The notes: generated from the sequence alone by a model not told the origin. A stretch of 64,000 nucleotides of DNA from SURF-21 sp964529285 (GCA_964529285.1 CAZGWK010000006.1:23198-87197), one strand, 5' to 3'. Counted from the first letter of the stretch, positions 33,678 through 43,007 are shown. Numbers and translations: made by a program.

Positions 33678-34436
33678 CTACCTTCCCGCCAGGCTGCAGC
33701 ATCCCACTGCAGTTACGAAGTCCGGCCGCCGTGGAACCACGGGCTCCGCGCCCAGGCGATCTCCCAGCAGCCGGCACAGGGCTCTATTGTATGCCACGCC
33801 CCCGGTAAGGACCAGTGCGCCCGGGCGAAAACGGTGGACCAGCGGCAGGAGTCGGCGCAGTATGGCGTGGTTTACCCCCGCCGCCAGCCTCTCCAGTGGA
33901 TATCCCTCCCCCATCAACCCGACCAGCTCGCTCTCGCCGAATATAGCGCAGGTCGAGGAGAGCTCGACCGGTTCCCGGTAATGGCCGCCCATCTCCTGGA
34001 GGCTCATCCCCAGGGCTGCGGACATATTCTCCAGGAACCTTCCGGAGGAAGCGGCACAGCGGTCGTTAGTCGCGAAATCCGCCATGCGTCCGCCTTGCAT
34101 GAGGATCGCCTTGGAGTCCTGGCCGCCCACGTCGAGGATGACGGCATCCTCCATGCCGGTGAGCGCTCTCACTCCTCCCACTATCGCCTCGAGTTCGGGG
34201 ATCATTACCGCTCTCCCGCCCAGGCGCGCGCGGCCGTAACCCGTGGCAGCCAGAGGCGCCGCGCCCTCCAGGCCCAGGGCATCCCGCCGCAGTACCCCTC
34301 CTCCCGGCCCGGGTTCGACGTAGGTGCGGTAGAACTCGGCGGTGTCGTAAGGCCCCAGGAAGGTGTATGCACCGTCCAGCTCCACGGCCACCTTCACGCA
34401 GCGGCTGCCCAGATCGACACCCAGGTATGAGCTCAT
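33678..34436 (-). CDS. 2-hydroxyacyl-CoA dehydratase-type activase (BadF/HgdC family)
   Basis: 252 residues, ASKHA ATPase fold: GVDLGSRCVKVAV at the start, DVGGQDSKAI and VLTGGVAYNRALC. Cys in NDRCAASSGRFLE and STCAIFGESE are the two ligands of the [4Fe-4S] cluster that bridges the homodimer. Such activases send single, low-potential electrons to their partner at the cost of ATP. Coupled by ATGA to the HgdB-like gene upstream. Confidence 0.9.
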   Translation of the reverse strand: MSSYLGVDLGSRCVKVAVELDGAYTFLGPYDTAEFYRTYVEPGPGGGVLRRDALGLEGAAPLAATGYGRARLGGRAVMIPELEAIVGGVRALTGMEDAVILDVGGQDSKAILMQGGRMADFATNDRCAASSGRFLENMSAALGMSLQEMGGHYREPVELSSTCAIFGESELVGLMGEGYPLERLAAGVNHAILRRLLPLVHRFRPGALVLTGGVAYNRALCRLLGDRLGAEPVVPRRPDFVTAVGCCSLAGR

Positions 34437-35443
34437 GGCGCGCTCCTCCCCTTGAGCATGGATACGAAGTTCTCGAGGCGCATGCGCGTCCTGGCATCCA
34501 GGCGCGCGCTGTGATCCATCTCCACGGTGAGGATGGGGACATCCAGCGACCTGCGCAGGATGATGTCCTCAACCTGGCGAAAACAGAAGCTCTGCACGTA
34601 ATGGATGAGACCCGCCAGGCGGCGCCGTTCCACCTGCCTCCTGATATCCTCGAGGCGGTAGAAGATGGAATACGGGTAGCTGTACAGGAGGTATCTCTCT
34701 ACCAGGTCGTCCGCCTCCAAGGGCAAGCTGAACTGGCGCTGGGTCTCGTTGAACATCACCCTCGCACCAAGCTCCTCCAGGAAATCGTAGAGACCCGGGG
34801 CGATGGGGGGCACTCCCAGATATCCCAGCCTCACCATGCCCTCCGCACGGCGGAAGGTGCTGTCTTTCTCGCGTTCCTTGAGCAGGTCAAGGAACCCGTC
34901 CAGCTTCGCCCCGAAGGCGTCCGGATCTCCCTCCATGTCGCTGCAGCTCACCAGGTAGAGATGGTTTTCAAAGCCGCTTACAACTCCCTCGCCCCAGGTA
35001 AGGTCGTCAATGCGATGGGCCTTGCGGCGCGTGCGGTCGAGGCGGCGCATGGCCTCATGCGCGTCCGGCAGCCCCACGCCGAGGCGGCGCATGAACGTGT
35101 TCAGCTGCACTGAGAGCAGCTCGTATTCCCGCTCGTAAGGGTAGGCGAAAGGTATGACCGCCACGCCCTCCGACTGCAGCGTCTCCATGAGCGCGTGCGT
35201 GTTGGAACAGTCTCCCTGGGTCACCGCCACCACCGCCGCCAGGTCTTTCATCCTCTTTATGCTGGAGTAGATCCCTTTCACCCAGGCGCAGAAAGAGCGC
35301 GGGAAACCTTCCAGCTCCGCTTCCTCCACGAGCTCCCTGCTGTCAGGATGAGAAACGAAGACATTGTTCAGGTCCACCGGCACGTGGCCCGCGGCATAAA
35401 TGACCTCGATGGGTACGGTGGTCGTTATACCTATTCTGGACAT
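34433..35443 (-). CDS. 2-hydroxyacyl-CoA dehydratase D-type (HgdB/BcrC-like) protein
   Basis: 336 residues with three family Cys in TQGDCSNTH, LVSCSDMEGD and VQSFCFRQVED. Only one such subunit is present, next to one activase; true dehydratases are usually heterodimers. This composition resembles the double-cubane-cluster protein (YjiM-like) systems. The substrate is unknown; it could reduce a small molecule rather than dehydrate an acyl-CoA. It lies in the same operon as the que genes. Confidence 0.85.
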   Translation of the reverse strand: MSRIGITTTVPIEVIYAAGHVPVDLNNVFVSHPDSRELVEEAELEGFPRSFCAWVKGIYSSIKRMKDLAAVVAVTQGDCSNTHALMETLQSEGVAVIPFAYPYEREYELLSVQLNTFMRRLGVGLPDAHEAMRRLDRTRRKAHRIDDLTWGEGVVSGFENHLYLVSCSDMEGDPDAFGAKLDGFLDLLKEREKDSTFRRAEGMVRLGYLGVPPIAPGLYDFLEELGARVMFNETQRQFSLPLEADDLVERYLLYSYPYSIFYRLEDIRRQVERRRLAGLIHYVQSFCFRQVEDIILRRSLDVPILTVEMDHSARLDARTRMRLENFVSMLKGRSAP

Positions 35444-35533
35444 GATTCAACGATAATACGTGCGGTGAGCATTTCCAAACCGGCATGGAACTGTTAAGCG
35501 CGCCGCGCGCTGTAACTGCCCTCGCTGCCGATC

Positions 35534-36064
35534 TTAAAGCCCGAGCTCGCGCAGCCTCTCCAGGGCTTGCGAACTCTCTTTTTCAAGAAGCGGGGGGCAT
35601 TCCTCCACGACACGGTCGCCTTCCGCCAGCGCCGTCGCGAAGGCCATGCAGCTCGGTAGCCCGCATTCACCGCAGTTGGTGCGCGGCAGGTTTTTCAGTA
35701 CATCCAGGACTTTGGGCGGATTCCTGACAGTCGAATCGGGGGTTATCTCTTCCCTGCGTTTCCAGACCCCGTTGATCAGCTGCACCGCTTGCTCGACCAG
35801 GTCTTCCGCCTGCCTGCGCTCGAGTATGCTGCTTACCGCCAGCTCCCTGGGGCGCAAGGCGTATTTCCTGCCGCCGTCTTTCCACACTATCCACTGCTTG
35901 TCTCCGCTGTACAGCGGCCTGTCCAGAACCGCATTGAGATAGGGCATGACCTCGGAAACATCACCGCTCAGATTGGCTTTTACGGCCCACATGGAGGCGC
36001 CCGGCAGGCAGGCAGGATCGCAGAGCTCCAGCTCGTATCCCCCTATAAGATCTTTTTCCTCCAC
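35534..36064 (-). CDS. [4Fe-4S] protein with C-terminal FeS domain
   Basis: 176 residues from GTG 36064 with AAGGAGG 4 bp upstream; an upstream extension with CPCCGLC lacks a start with support. C-terminal region about 120-155 has the PF04060-type FeS motif LPRTNCGECGLPSCMAFATA followed by ECPPL, as in the corrinoid Fe-S proteins and RnfB. The N-terminal about 110 residues have no recognised domain. It heads the block with the dehydratase-type genes, so it may feed electrons to the activase. Confidence 0.75.
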   Translation of the reverse strand: MEEKDLIGGYELELCDPACLPGASMWAVKANLSGDVSEVMPYLNAVLDRPLYSGDKQWIVWKDGGRKYALRPRELAVSSILERRQAEDLVEQAVQLINGVWKRREEITPDSTVRNPPKVLDVLKNLPRTNCGECGLPSCMAFATALAEGDRVVEECPPLLEKESSQALERLRELGL

Positions 36065-36155
36065 CTGTCCTCCTTTATCCCGAGAATCGTAATCACATAA
36101 CCCGCAACAAGGACAACGTTCACGATCCCTATCGATCGTTCCCGCCATAGCAAAT

Positions 36156-36185
36156 AAAAAGGGGCGCCTGCAGGCGCCCCTTTTT
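36156..36185. terminator. Bidirectional intrinsic terminator
   Basis: A perfect palindrome: five A, then GGGGCGCC TG CAGGCGCCCC, then five T. It closes the acyl-CoA dehydrogenase transcript (stop at 36196) on the minus strand and isolates it from the Fe-S/que block. Confidence 0.9.
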
Positions 36186-36195
36186 CCGGTTGTTC

Positions 36196-37365
36196 TTAAC
36201 CCCAGGGGTAAGCGTCCGTGACGCCCATGAGGTTGGCGGCGATGACCACGCGCTGGATCTGGTTGGTTCCCTCGTAGATCTGCATGATCTTGGAATCGCG
36301 CATCAGCTTCTCCACCAGGTACTCCTTCATGTAGCCGTAACCGCCGTGGATCTGCACCGCGTTGGTGGTGGTCCTCATGGCCATATCGCCGGCGAAAGCC
36401 TTGGCGTAAGAGGACTCCAGCGAGCAGGGCAGCCCCTTGGAGGCCTTCCAGGCAGCCAGCTGGTAGAGGCGGCGGCCGGCCTCGATCTCCATGGCCATGT
36501 CGGTGAGCATGAAACTGATGGCCTGCTGGGCGATGATGGGGCGGCCGAACTGAACCCTCTCCTTGGCGTAAGCGAGGGCTTCCTCGAAGGCGGCGCGCGC
36601 GACGCCAACGGCACCGGCGGCTACGCTGGCACGGGTCATGTCCAGGGTTACCATGACGTTGTAGAATCCCTGGCCCATGGGGACGAAGAGGTTCTCCTTG
36701 GGCACCTTTACGTTGTCGAAGATCACCTCCGAGGTATTGGAGGCACGTATGCCCATTTTGTTCTCTTTTTTACCGATGGAGACTCCTTCGTAATCACGCT
36801 CGACAACGACCGCTGCGATACCGCCGTACTTCTTCTCCTTGTCGAAGGTGCAGTATACGCTGTAGAAATCGGCGATACCCCCGTTGGTCATAAAGCACTT
36901 CTGACCGTTGAGCAGGTAGTGATCGCCTTCTTCCTTAATAACCGTGGAAATAGCGGCGGCGTCAGACCCGGCTCCAGGCTCGGTGAGACCGAACCCCGCG
37001 AATTTAGGTTCTTCCGGATCGCATAGCCGCGGGAAATACCTGTGCTTCAGTTCCTCGCTGGCCGCGATGACCATGGGGGTGGTGGACAGGCTGTTGGCGC
37101 CAAGGGTGGTGGCAATCCCGGCGCAGCCCCAGAACAGCTCCTCACTCACCATGGCGGCGGTTATCTGTTCAAGTCCGCCTCCACCGTACTCGTCCGGTAT
37201 GGCCATGGCGGTAAGTCCCGCGGCAGCTGCTTTTTTGATGAGATCCTTCGGAATCTCGCCCGTCTCGTCGCACTCGAGGGCCACGGGCCGCATCTCGTTG
37301 AGCGCGAAGTCGTGGGCCATTCTGCATGCTGCTTTTTGCTCTTCATCGAGTTCGAAATCAACCAT
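36196..37365 (-). CDS. Acyl-CoA dehydrogenase
   Basis: FAD enzyme that oxidises acyl-CoA to trans-2-enoyl-CoA and passes electrons to ETF. 389 residues, the usual soluble short/medium-chain size. FAD/substrate segments GFGLTEPGAGSDA and CFMTNGG; RASNTSEVIFDNVKVP; the C-terminal QIHGGYGYMKEY and QIYEGTNQIQR, in which Glu is the catalytic base. Whether it acts on butyryl-, isobutyryl- or longer acyl-CoA is not evident. Followed on the strand by a strong terminator and preceded by an enoyl-CoA hydratase gene. Confidence 0.95.
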   Translation of the reverse strand: MVDFELDEEQKAACRMAHDFALNEMRPVALECDETGEIPKDLIKKAAAAGLTAMAIPDEYGGGGLEQITAAMVSEELFWGCAGIATTLGANSLSTTPMVIAASEELKHRYFPRLCDPEEPKFAGFGLTEPGAGSDAAAISTVIKEEGDHYLLNGQKCFMTNGGIADFYSVYCTFDKEKKYGGIAAVVVERDYEGVSIGKKENKMGIRASNTSEVIFDNVKVPKENLFVPMGQGFYNVMVTLDMTRASVAAGAVGVARAAFEEALAYAKERVQFGRPIIAQQAISFMLTDMAMEIEAGRRLYQLAAWKASKGLPCSLESSYAKAFAGDMAMRTTTNAVQIHGGYGYMKEYLVEKLMRDSKIMQIYEGTNQIQRVVIAANLMGVTDAYPWG

Positions 37366-37471
37366 GAAAGAACCTCCTTACCTCTTCGAACTCCGATCTG
37401 GATCCATTACAACCATCTTTCTTTCTTTCGGGCCGAACCATATCGCCCGTTCATATTAATGACTACGCGCA

Positions 37472-38263
37472 TCATTTCCCGGTGAACTTGGCCTTGCCCG
37501 GACCTTCCTCCAGGAAAGTGCGCATACCTATCTTCTGGTCCTCGGAGGCGAAGCACAGGGACATACTCTGAGCCTCGATGAGCAGGCCCTCTTCTATGGA
37601 GCACTCCATGCCCTTGTTGATGGATTTTTTGGCCATGGCCAGGCCTACCGCGGCACCCTTGGCGTACTTGGCGGCAATCTTCTGGGCGTACGCGATGACC
37701 GACTCCTCGCCGGATACCACCTTCTGCACCAGTCCCATCTCGAAACACTCCTGCGCGCCGTAGAAACGCCCGCTGTAGATCATCTCCTTGGCCTTTGCCG
37801 GTCCGATGAGGCGCGGCAGCCTCTGGGTGCCCCCAGCGCCCGGGATAATGCCCAGGAGTATCTCCGGCTGACCTATTTTGGCGTCCTCGTGTGCATAGCG
37901 CCAATCGGCGCATATGGACAGCTCGCATCCGCCACCCAGGGCGAAGCCGTTGATAGCCGCGATAACGGGCTTGGGGATGTTCTCAACCGCCGTGAAGCTC
38001 TCCTGCAGCCTGCCGACGAACTTGGTTACCACAACCGCGTTCATCTCGACCATTTCCTTGATGTCGGCCCCCGCTGCGAAATGCTTATCCCCGCCCGTGA
38101 GCACTACCGCCCTCACGTCGTCATCCATGGCGAGTTCGTTAGCGCAAAGTCCTATCTGAAGTCCGAGCTCGGCGTTGAGGGGGTTGAGGGGAGGGCGGTT
38201 GAGGGTCATGGTCGCCACTCCGTCTACGATCTCAACTTTAACCAGTTCATAATCGTACGCCAT
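37472..38263 (-). CDS. Enoyl-CoA hydratase
   Basis: Hydrates trans-2-enoyl-CoA to 3-hydroxyacyl-CoA. 263 residues of crotonase fold: LNRPPLNPLN, oxyanion-hole segment KHFAAGADIKEM, NGFALGGGCEL, and IGQPEILLGIIPGAGGTQRL. Upstream of the acyl-CoA dehydrogenase on the same strand (106 bp), so both are probably one transcript of a beta-oxidation module. No 3-hydroxyacyl-CoA dehydrogenase or thiolase is in the window. Confidence 0.94.
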   Translation of the reverse strand: MAYDYELVKVEIVDGVATMTLNRPPLNPLNAELGLQIGLCANELAMDDDVRAVVLTGGDKHFAAGADIKEMVEMNAVVVTKFVGRLQESFTAVENIPKPVIAAINGFALGGGCELSICADWRYAHEDAKIGQPEILLGIIPGAGGTQRLPRLIGPAKAKEMIYSGRFYGAQECFEMGLVQKVVSGEESVIAYAQKIAAKYAKGAAVGLAMAKKSINKGMECSIEEGLLIEAQSMSLCFASEDQKIGMRTFLEEGPGKAKFTGK

Positions 38264-38667
38264 ACTTCACCTCTCTTTTTTCTTGAGTCAACAACCCCTT
38301 GTGACGATTGGAATCTGGGTGGTCGCTTCTCACCTCCTTCTATAGCTCCGGGGTCATCCCGGTGTCTGCATCCTTGGGTGAGAATCACATCCTTCGGAGT
38401 CTTTATACTGGCGGAAGGGCCCGGTCCACTCCGGTTACCCCTCCTGCAGATGAACCTTTATCAGATTATCACCTAGCTAATGCACAGTCAACAAATCGAC
38501 ATCCCCGCACAGGCAGCATCGCTGCAGCTAAACATGGGGTTTGACCACATGACAAACCAGGGAGGACGGGTGAAATTTCCCTTGAGAGCATCGGCTTTGT
38601 TCTATATAATCTCGCGTGGGAAGGAACGAGCCGAGCTGGCCTTGCGGACCGGGGGATTATACTATCT
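38264..38667. other. 404-bp divergent intergenic region
   Basis: Lies between the enoyl-CoA hydratase (minus) and Na+/Pi symporter (plus) genes. It contains the strong plus-strand promoter at 38582-38610. On the minus side I see AGAGAGGTGAAG before the hydratase start and a possible TATAAA near 38402, but no convincing -35. No ORF. Confidence 0.6.
38582..38610 (+). promoter_or_regulatory. Promoter for the Na+/phosphate symporter
   Basis: TTGAGA (38582-38587), 17-bp spacer, TATAAT (38605-38610): one of the best sigma-70 matches in the window. Transcription would start about 50 bp before the ATG. Confidence 0.8.
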
Positions 38668-40347
38668 ATGAAAATCGAGGCTACCTCCATCTGGTTTGGG
38701 GCACTAGTGCTTCTCGGGGGTCTTGGTCTTTTTCTCTTCGGTATGCACCTCATGAGCGAGGGGCTGCAGCTGGCGGCCGGTGACCGTCTGCGCAAGCTAC
38801 TCGAGAACCTCACTAAGAAGCGCTTTCGCGGCGTATGCGTGGGCACCGGTGTGACCGCGCTGGTACAGAGTTCTTCGGCGACCACGGTCATGCTCATAGG
38901 GCTGGTCAATGCCGGTCTTATGACTTTCACCCAATCGGTCGCGGTGATCTTCGGGGCCAATATAGGCACTACCGTGACCGGACAGATTGTGGCGTTCAAC
39001 GTCAAGACCCTGTCTTTCCCCTGTATAGGGGCGGGTTTTCTCGTTTACATGCTGGGTAACAAGAGGGTGATAAGGTACAGTGGCCAGATACTGCTCGGTT
39101 TCGGCATCCTCTTCCTGGGCATAGAGCTCATGAAGGGCGGGCTCGCCCCCCTGAGCAACTCGGGGACCTTCGAGAGCTGGCTGTCCAATTACGGTACCAA
39201 CTGGTTCCTTGGACTGTTGCTCGGAATAATCATCACCAGCCTGGTGCAGAGCTCTTCCGCCACCACGGGCATGGTCATCGCCATGGCGGCGGCAGGTGTG
39301 CTCATGGCCGGGGGGGCGGATACCGAGGAAGCCTTGAGCATCGCCATCCCCGTCATCCTCGGATGCAATATAGGCACCTGCATAACCGCTTGGGTCGCAA
39401 GCCTGGGGGCCAGCCTCCCGGCGAAACGGGTGGCCTATGCCCATTATCTGTTCAACATAACCGGCACGCTTGTCTTTCTGCCATTTCTCCCTTGGCTTCC
39501 TGAATTGACCATATGGATCTCGGACCTATTCGGGGCCGCGCCGGACAACATCGCGCGCCAGGTAGCCTGGTTCCATACCTTCTTCAACCTTACCATTGCC
39601 TTGCTGTGGCTCCCCTTTTTGAGCCATTTCATCTGGATAGTTAAGCATCTGAAGCGCGGCCAGGAAAGAGTAGTGGAGCGAGACCCTCTCTTTCTCGATC
39701 CCAGGATCTTTCACAGTCCCGCCATAGCCATAGAGATGGCACGCAAAGAGATAACCCGCATGGGCCGCCTTACCCTTGATATGCTGCATTCGTCGCTCGC
39801 TTACCTGAAAAAGATCGACCGCTCCGGCAAGAAGCAACTCCTGGAGATGGAATCCATCGTTGACGGTCTCGCCCATTCCATCACCGAGTACCTGTCCAAG
39901 CTCTCGCAGGAGCCGCTGACAAACGAGCAATCGGATCAACTCGTGGGCTTCATGCACGCGGTGAACGATATCGAACGTATCGGAGACCATGCGGAGAACA
40001 TCATGTACCTGGCCGTGAACAAGCTGGAGAGCGGCGGCGGTTTCACACAATCCGCAAACATCGAATTGGGAGAGATAAGCGCGACGGTAACGGAGATGTA
40101 CGGCGGTATCATCGACGCCTTCGAGCGCCAGGACCACGGCGCGGCGCTGCATTTCCAGAACCTCGAGCACCTGGTGGACAAGATGGCTTCCGATTTCCGC
40201 GGCAATCACCTCAAGCGCCTTAACCGGGGAGAGTGCGACGGCACCGTCGGAGTCATCTTCCTCGATACCCTGAGCAACCTGGAACGCGTCGGCGACCTGG
40301 CCAACAACGTGGGTCACGTCACCACCGGCGAACTGGAGAAGCTGTGA
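38668..40347 (+). CDS. Na+/phosphate symporter (NptA/YjbB type) with PhoU-like domain
   Basis: 559 residues. The membrane part (about 1-330) contains the duplicated family motif QSSSATT in ALVQSSSATTVM and SLVQSSSATTGM, and GANIGTTVTG and GCNIGTCITA in matching positions. The cytoplasmic C-terminus (about 350-555) is a PhoU-like helical domain (ERIGDHAENIMYLAVN, ERVGDLANNVGH). It imports or exports phosphate using sodium. Strong own promoter; stands alone. Confidence 0.93.
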   Translation: MKIEATSIWFGALVLLGGLGLFLFGMHLMSEGLQLAAGDRLRKLLENLTKKRFRGVCVGTGVTALVQSSSATTVMLIGLVNAGLMTFTQSVAVIFGANIGTTVTGQIVAFNVKTLSFPCIGAGFLVYMLGNKRVIRYSGQILLGFGILFLGIELMKGGLAPLSNSGTFESWLSNYGTNWFLGLLLGIIITSLVQSSSATTGMVIAMAAAGVLMAGGADTEEALSIAIPVILGCNIGTCITAWVASLGASLPAKRVAYAHYLFNITGTLVFLPFLPWLPELTIWISDLFGAAPDNIARQVAWFHTFFNLTIALLWLPFLSHFIWIVKHLKRGQERVVERDPLFLDPRIFHSPAIAIEMARKEITRMGRLTLDMLHSSLAYLKKIDRSGKKQLLEMESIVDGLAHSITEYLSKLSQEPLTNEQSDQLVGFMHAVNDIERIGDHAENIMYLAVNKLESGGGFTQSANIELGEISATVTEMYGGIIDAFERQDHGAALHFQNLEHLVDKMASDFRGNHLKRLNRGECDGTVGVIFLDTLSNLERVGDLANNVGHVTTGELEKL

Positions 40348-40448
40348 GGCCACCCTGAATAACCAAGGCGGTATATCGTATCCTGCAGGAAAAAATGCTC
40401 CGGAGCGGGTACAATCTATATTAGCCCGAACGAGAGATGTGGCGGTGA

Positions 40449-40577
40449 TCTGGAACCTTATCGATAGGCGGCACCCTGGCGCTGAGATCGGATAGTGTGG
40501 AAACGATAGTGAGAAGGGCCGATGGGCTCATGTACCGCAGCAAGACGGAAGGGCGCAACCGCACGACCCTCGACTGA
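40449..40577 (+). pseudogene. Remnant of a GGDEF (diguanylate cyclase) domain, C-terminal part
   Basis: A 42-codon stretch with no start codon, preceded in frame by a stop at 40446-40448, reads TLSIGGTLALRSDSVETIVR followed by RADGLMYRSKTEGRNRT. This matches the end of GGDEF domains (SIG..., RADxAxYxAK, GRNR). The active-site GGDEF part is absent. It lies in the 298-bp gap between the symporter and the DUF523 gene and is most likely the decayed tail of a lost gene. Confidence 0.65.
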
Positions 40578-40645
40578 ACCCGCACCGTGATTTCTTGCGC
40601 CTGCCTATAACCGCAGGCAACACGGGCGTAAAGGGAGGTGGAACA

Positions 40646-41614
40646 ATGGGTGAGGATGTCAAGCCAGTCATTGCGATAAGCAGGTGCTTGGGATTCGAGC
40701 GTTGCAGGTGGAACGGCGAGATAATCAAAGACGAGTTCGTAGAGAGGCTGGAGCCCCACGTCGACTTCCACACCGTCTGCCCGGAGAAGGATATTGGGTT
40801 GGGGGTTCCGCGCGACCCCATACGCCTCGAATCCTCGCGGGGCGTTATAAGCCTCGTGCAGCCAGCAACGGGAAGGGACGTGACCGGCGAGATGCTCGCG
40901 TTCTGCGAGGCCTTCCTGGGTTCCCTCAAAACGGTTGACGGCTTCCTCCTCAAGGCCCGCTCGCCCTCGTGCGGACCCGTCGACGTGAAGATCTATCCCA
41001 GCGGCGGCAAATCCGGGGCCATGGACAAGGGGTCCGGTCTTTTCGGGGGCGCGGCACTGGCGGCCTTCCCTGACCTTGCCGTGGAGACCGAAGGGCGCCT
41101 CAAGAACTTCCGCATCAGGGAACACTACCTCACGCGCATATTTACCATGGCGCGATTTCGCACCACGGTGCAAGGAGGCGCCATGCGGGACCTGGTAGAC
41201 TTTCATACCCGCAACAAGTTCCTGCTCATGGCCTACAACCAGTCCGAATTAAAGGCCCTGGGAAGGATCGTGGCCAACAGCGAGCACAGGGAGAAAAGAG
41301 AAGTGATCCCCTTGTACCGTGAGCACCTTGCCAGGGCTCTCTCAAAAACGCCCCGCTATACCTCGAACATCAACGTCCTCATGCACGCCCTGGGCTATTT
41401 CTCGAAGGATATAACGGCGCGAGAAAAAGGCTACTTCCTGGATGCCCTGGAGAGGTACCGGGCAGGCAGCATACCCTTGAGCGCCACGAGCAGCATCATC
41501 AACTCCTGGATCGTGCGTTTCGACCAGGAATACCTGCAGCAGCAGTCCTTCTTCCGCCCCTATCCCGAGGAACTGGCAATCATCAGCGACTCGGGCAAGG
41601 GCAGGGACCTGTAA
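40646..41614 (+). CDS. DUF523 and DUF1722 (YbgA-like) protein
   Basis: 322 residues from ATG with AAGGGAGG upstream. N-terminal DUF523 (about 8-150: ISRCLGFERCRWNGE, LLKARSPSCGPVDVKIY, with conserved Cys that may bind metal) and C-terminal DUF1722 (about 185-305: HTRNKFLLMAYNQSELKALG, HALGYFSKDITAREKGYF). In many genomes, including E. coli ybgA-phrB, it adjoins photolyase, as here (22 bp). A role in light or DNA damage response is inferred from this linkage. Confidence 0.88.
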   Translation: MGEDVKPVIAISRCLGFERCRWNGEIIKDEFVERLEPHVDFHTVCPEKDIGLGVPRDPIRLESSRGVISLVQPATGRDVTGEMLAFCEAFLGSLKTVDGFLLKARSPSCGPVDVKIYPSGGKSGAMDKGSGLFGGAALAAFPDLAVETEGRLKNFRIREHYLTRIFTMARFRTTVQGGAMRDLVDFHTRNKFLLMAYNQSELKALGRIVANSEHREKREVIPLYREHLARALSKTPRYTSNINVLMHALGYFSKDITAREKGYFLDALERYRAGSIPLSATSSIINSWIVRFDQEYLQQQSFFRPYPEELAIISDSGKGRDL

Positions 41615-41636
41615 TCCTCCTGAAAGGTAGTGAGCA

Positions 41637-43007
41637 ATGCTCCAGGACGAGAGGGTCAAGGCCCTCAACAGCAGGGCGCCGTTGCGCGGCTCGTATGTGC
41701 TTTACTGGATGCAAGCATCCCAGCGGGCGAGCTGCAACCATGCCCTTGCCTATGCCGCTGCCGCAGCTAACGAGCGTAAGCTTTCCCTGCTCGTATTCTT
41801 CGGGCTCACCGAGTCATATCCCTCCGCCAACCTCCGTCATTACCGCTTCATGCTTGACGGTCTCGCGGAGACCCAGGCCGACCTGGCCGGCATGCGCATC
41901 AGGCTTGCGGTCAGGAGACAATCGCCCGAGAAAGGGGCCATCGAGCTCGCACGCGATGCCTCCCTGGTCGTCGTGGACAGGGGATATTTGAGGCACCAGC
42001 GGATGTGGAGACATGCGGCCGCCGAGCGCATGGCCTGCCCCCTCATCCAGGTCGAGAGCGATGTCGTCGTTCCCATCCAGGAAGCATCGCCCAAGGAAGA
42101 GTATGCAGCTTTTACGCTAAGGCCTAAAATAACACGCCAGCTCGACCGTTACCTCGTGCCTTTTGAGGAAGTGAGACCGGCAAGGAGTTCCCTGGATCTG
42201 GATATCGAGGGTATAGATCTCTCCGATCTCGGCGCCGCCCTCGACAGCCTGCACATAGACCGGGATACGCACCCGGTCGAGGGGATACGGGGCGGTCCCT
42301 CCCGGGCCGGAGCGAGGCTGCGGGCCTTCCTCGAGGAAGGCTTGGACCATTACGGCGAAAAGCGGAACGATCCGGCTCTGGACCGGGGATCGGTCATGAG
42401 CCCTTACCTTCACTTCGGCCAGATATCCCCCCTCCAGATAGCGCTCGAGGTGCAGAAGGCCGGCGGCCCTGCTGCGGACTCTTACCTAGAGGAGCTGATA
42501 GTGCGCAGGGAGCTGAGCATGAATTTCGTATATTACAACCCCGCCTACGACTCCCTGGAAGGGCTCCCGGCATGGGCCCGGGCCACGCTGCGGGAACATG
42601 CGGAGGACCGCAGGGAGTACCTCTACTCCCTGCGGGAGCTGGAGGAAGCGCGTACCCACGATCCTTACTGGAACGCCGCCCAAAGGGAAATGGTGGCAAC
42701 GGGGAGGATGCATAATTACATGCGCATGTATTGGGGAAAGAAGATAATCGCATGGAGCGAGAGCCCGGCGGTGGCCTACCGCGCGGCCATGTATCTCAAC
42801 GATAAGTACGAACTGGATGGAAGGGACGGAAACAGCTACGCCGGCGTTCTATGGTGCTTCGGCAAACACGACCGGGCCTGGAAGGAACGCGCGGTCCTCG
42901 GCAAGCTGCGTTTCATGAGCCAGGAAGGCCTGCGCCGCAAGTTCGACATGGAAAGCTACGTGCGCAGAAGCGAGCAGGCCTACAACGCATACGGCCGCAT
43001 ATCCTAG
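41637..43007 (+). CDS. phr: Deoxyribodipyrimidine photolyase, class II
   Basis: Repairs cyclobutane pyrimidine dimers with blue light and FADH-. 456 residues: Rossmann-like N-terminal domain (about 15-160) and helical FAD-binding domain. The class II signatures are clear: THDPYWNAAQREM, GRMHNYMRMYWGKKI, LNDKYELDGRDGNSYAGVLW and HDRAW. Coupled to the YbgA-like gene. Its stop overlaps by 2 bp the stop of the convergent L,D-transpeptidase gene. Confidence 0.95.
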   Translation: MLQDERVKALNSRAPLRGSYVLYWMQASQRASCNHALAYAAAAANERKLSLLVFFGLTESYPSANLRHYRFMLDGLAETQADLAGMRIRLAVRRQSPEKGAIELARDASLVVVDRGYLRHQRMWRHAAAERMACPLIQVESDVVVPIQEASPKEEYAAFTLRPKITRQLDRYLVPFEEVRPARSSLDLDIEGIDLSDLGAALDSLHIDRDTHPVEGIRGGPSRAGARLRAFLEEGLDHYGEKRNDPALDRGSVMSPYLHFGQISPLQIALEVQKAGGPAADSYLEELIVRRELSMNFVYYNPAYDSLEGLPAWARATLREHAEDRREYLYSLRELEEARTHDPYWNAAQREMVATGRMHNYMRMYWGKKIIAWSESPAVAYRAAMYLNDKYELDGRDGNSYAGVLWCFGKHDRAWKERAVLGKLRFMSQEGLRRKFDMESYVRRSEQAYNAYGRIS

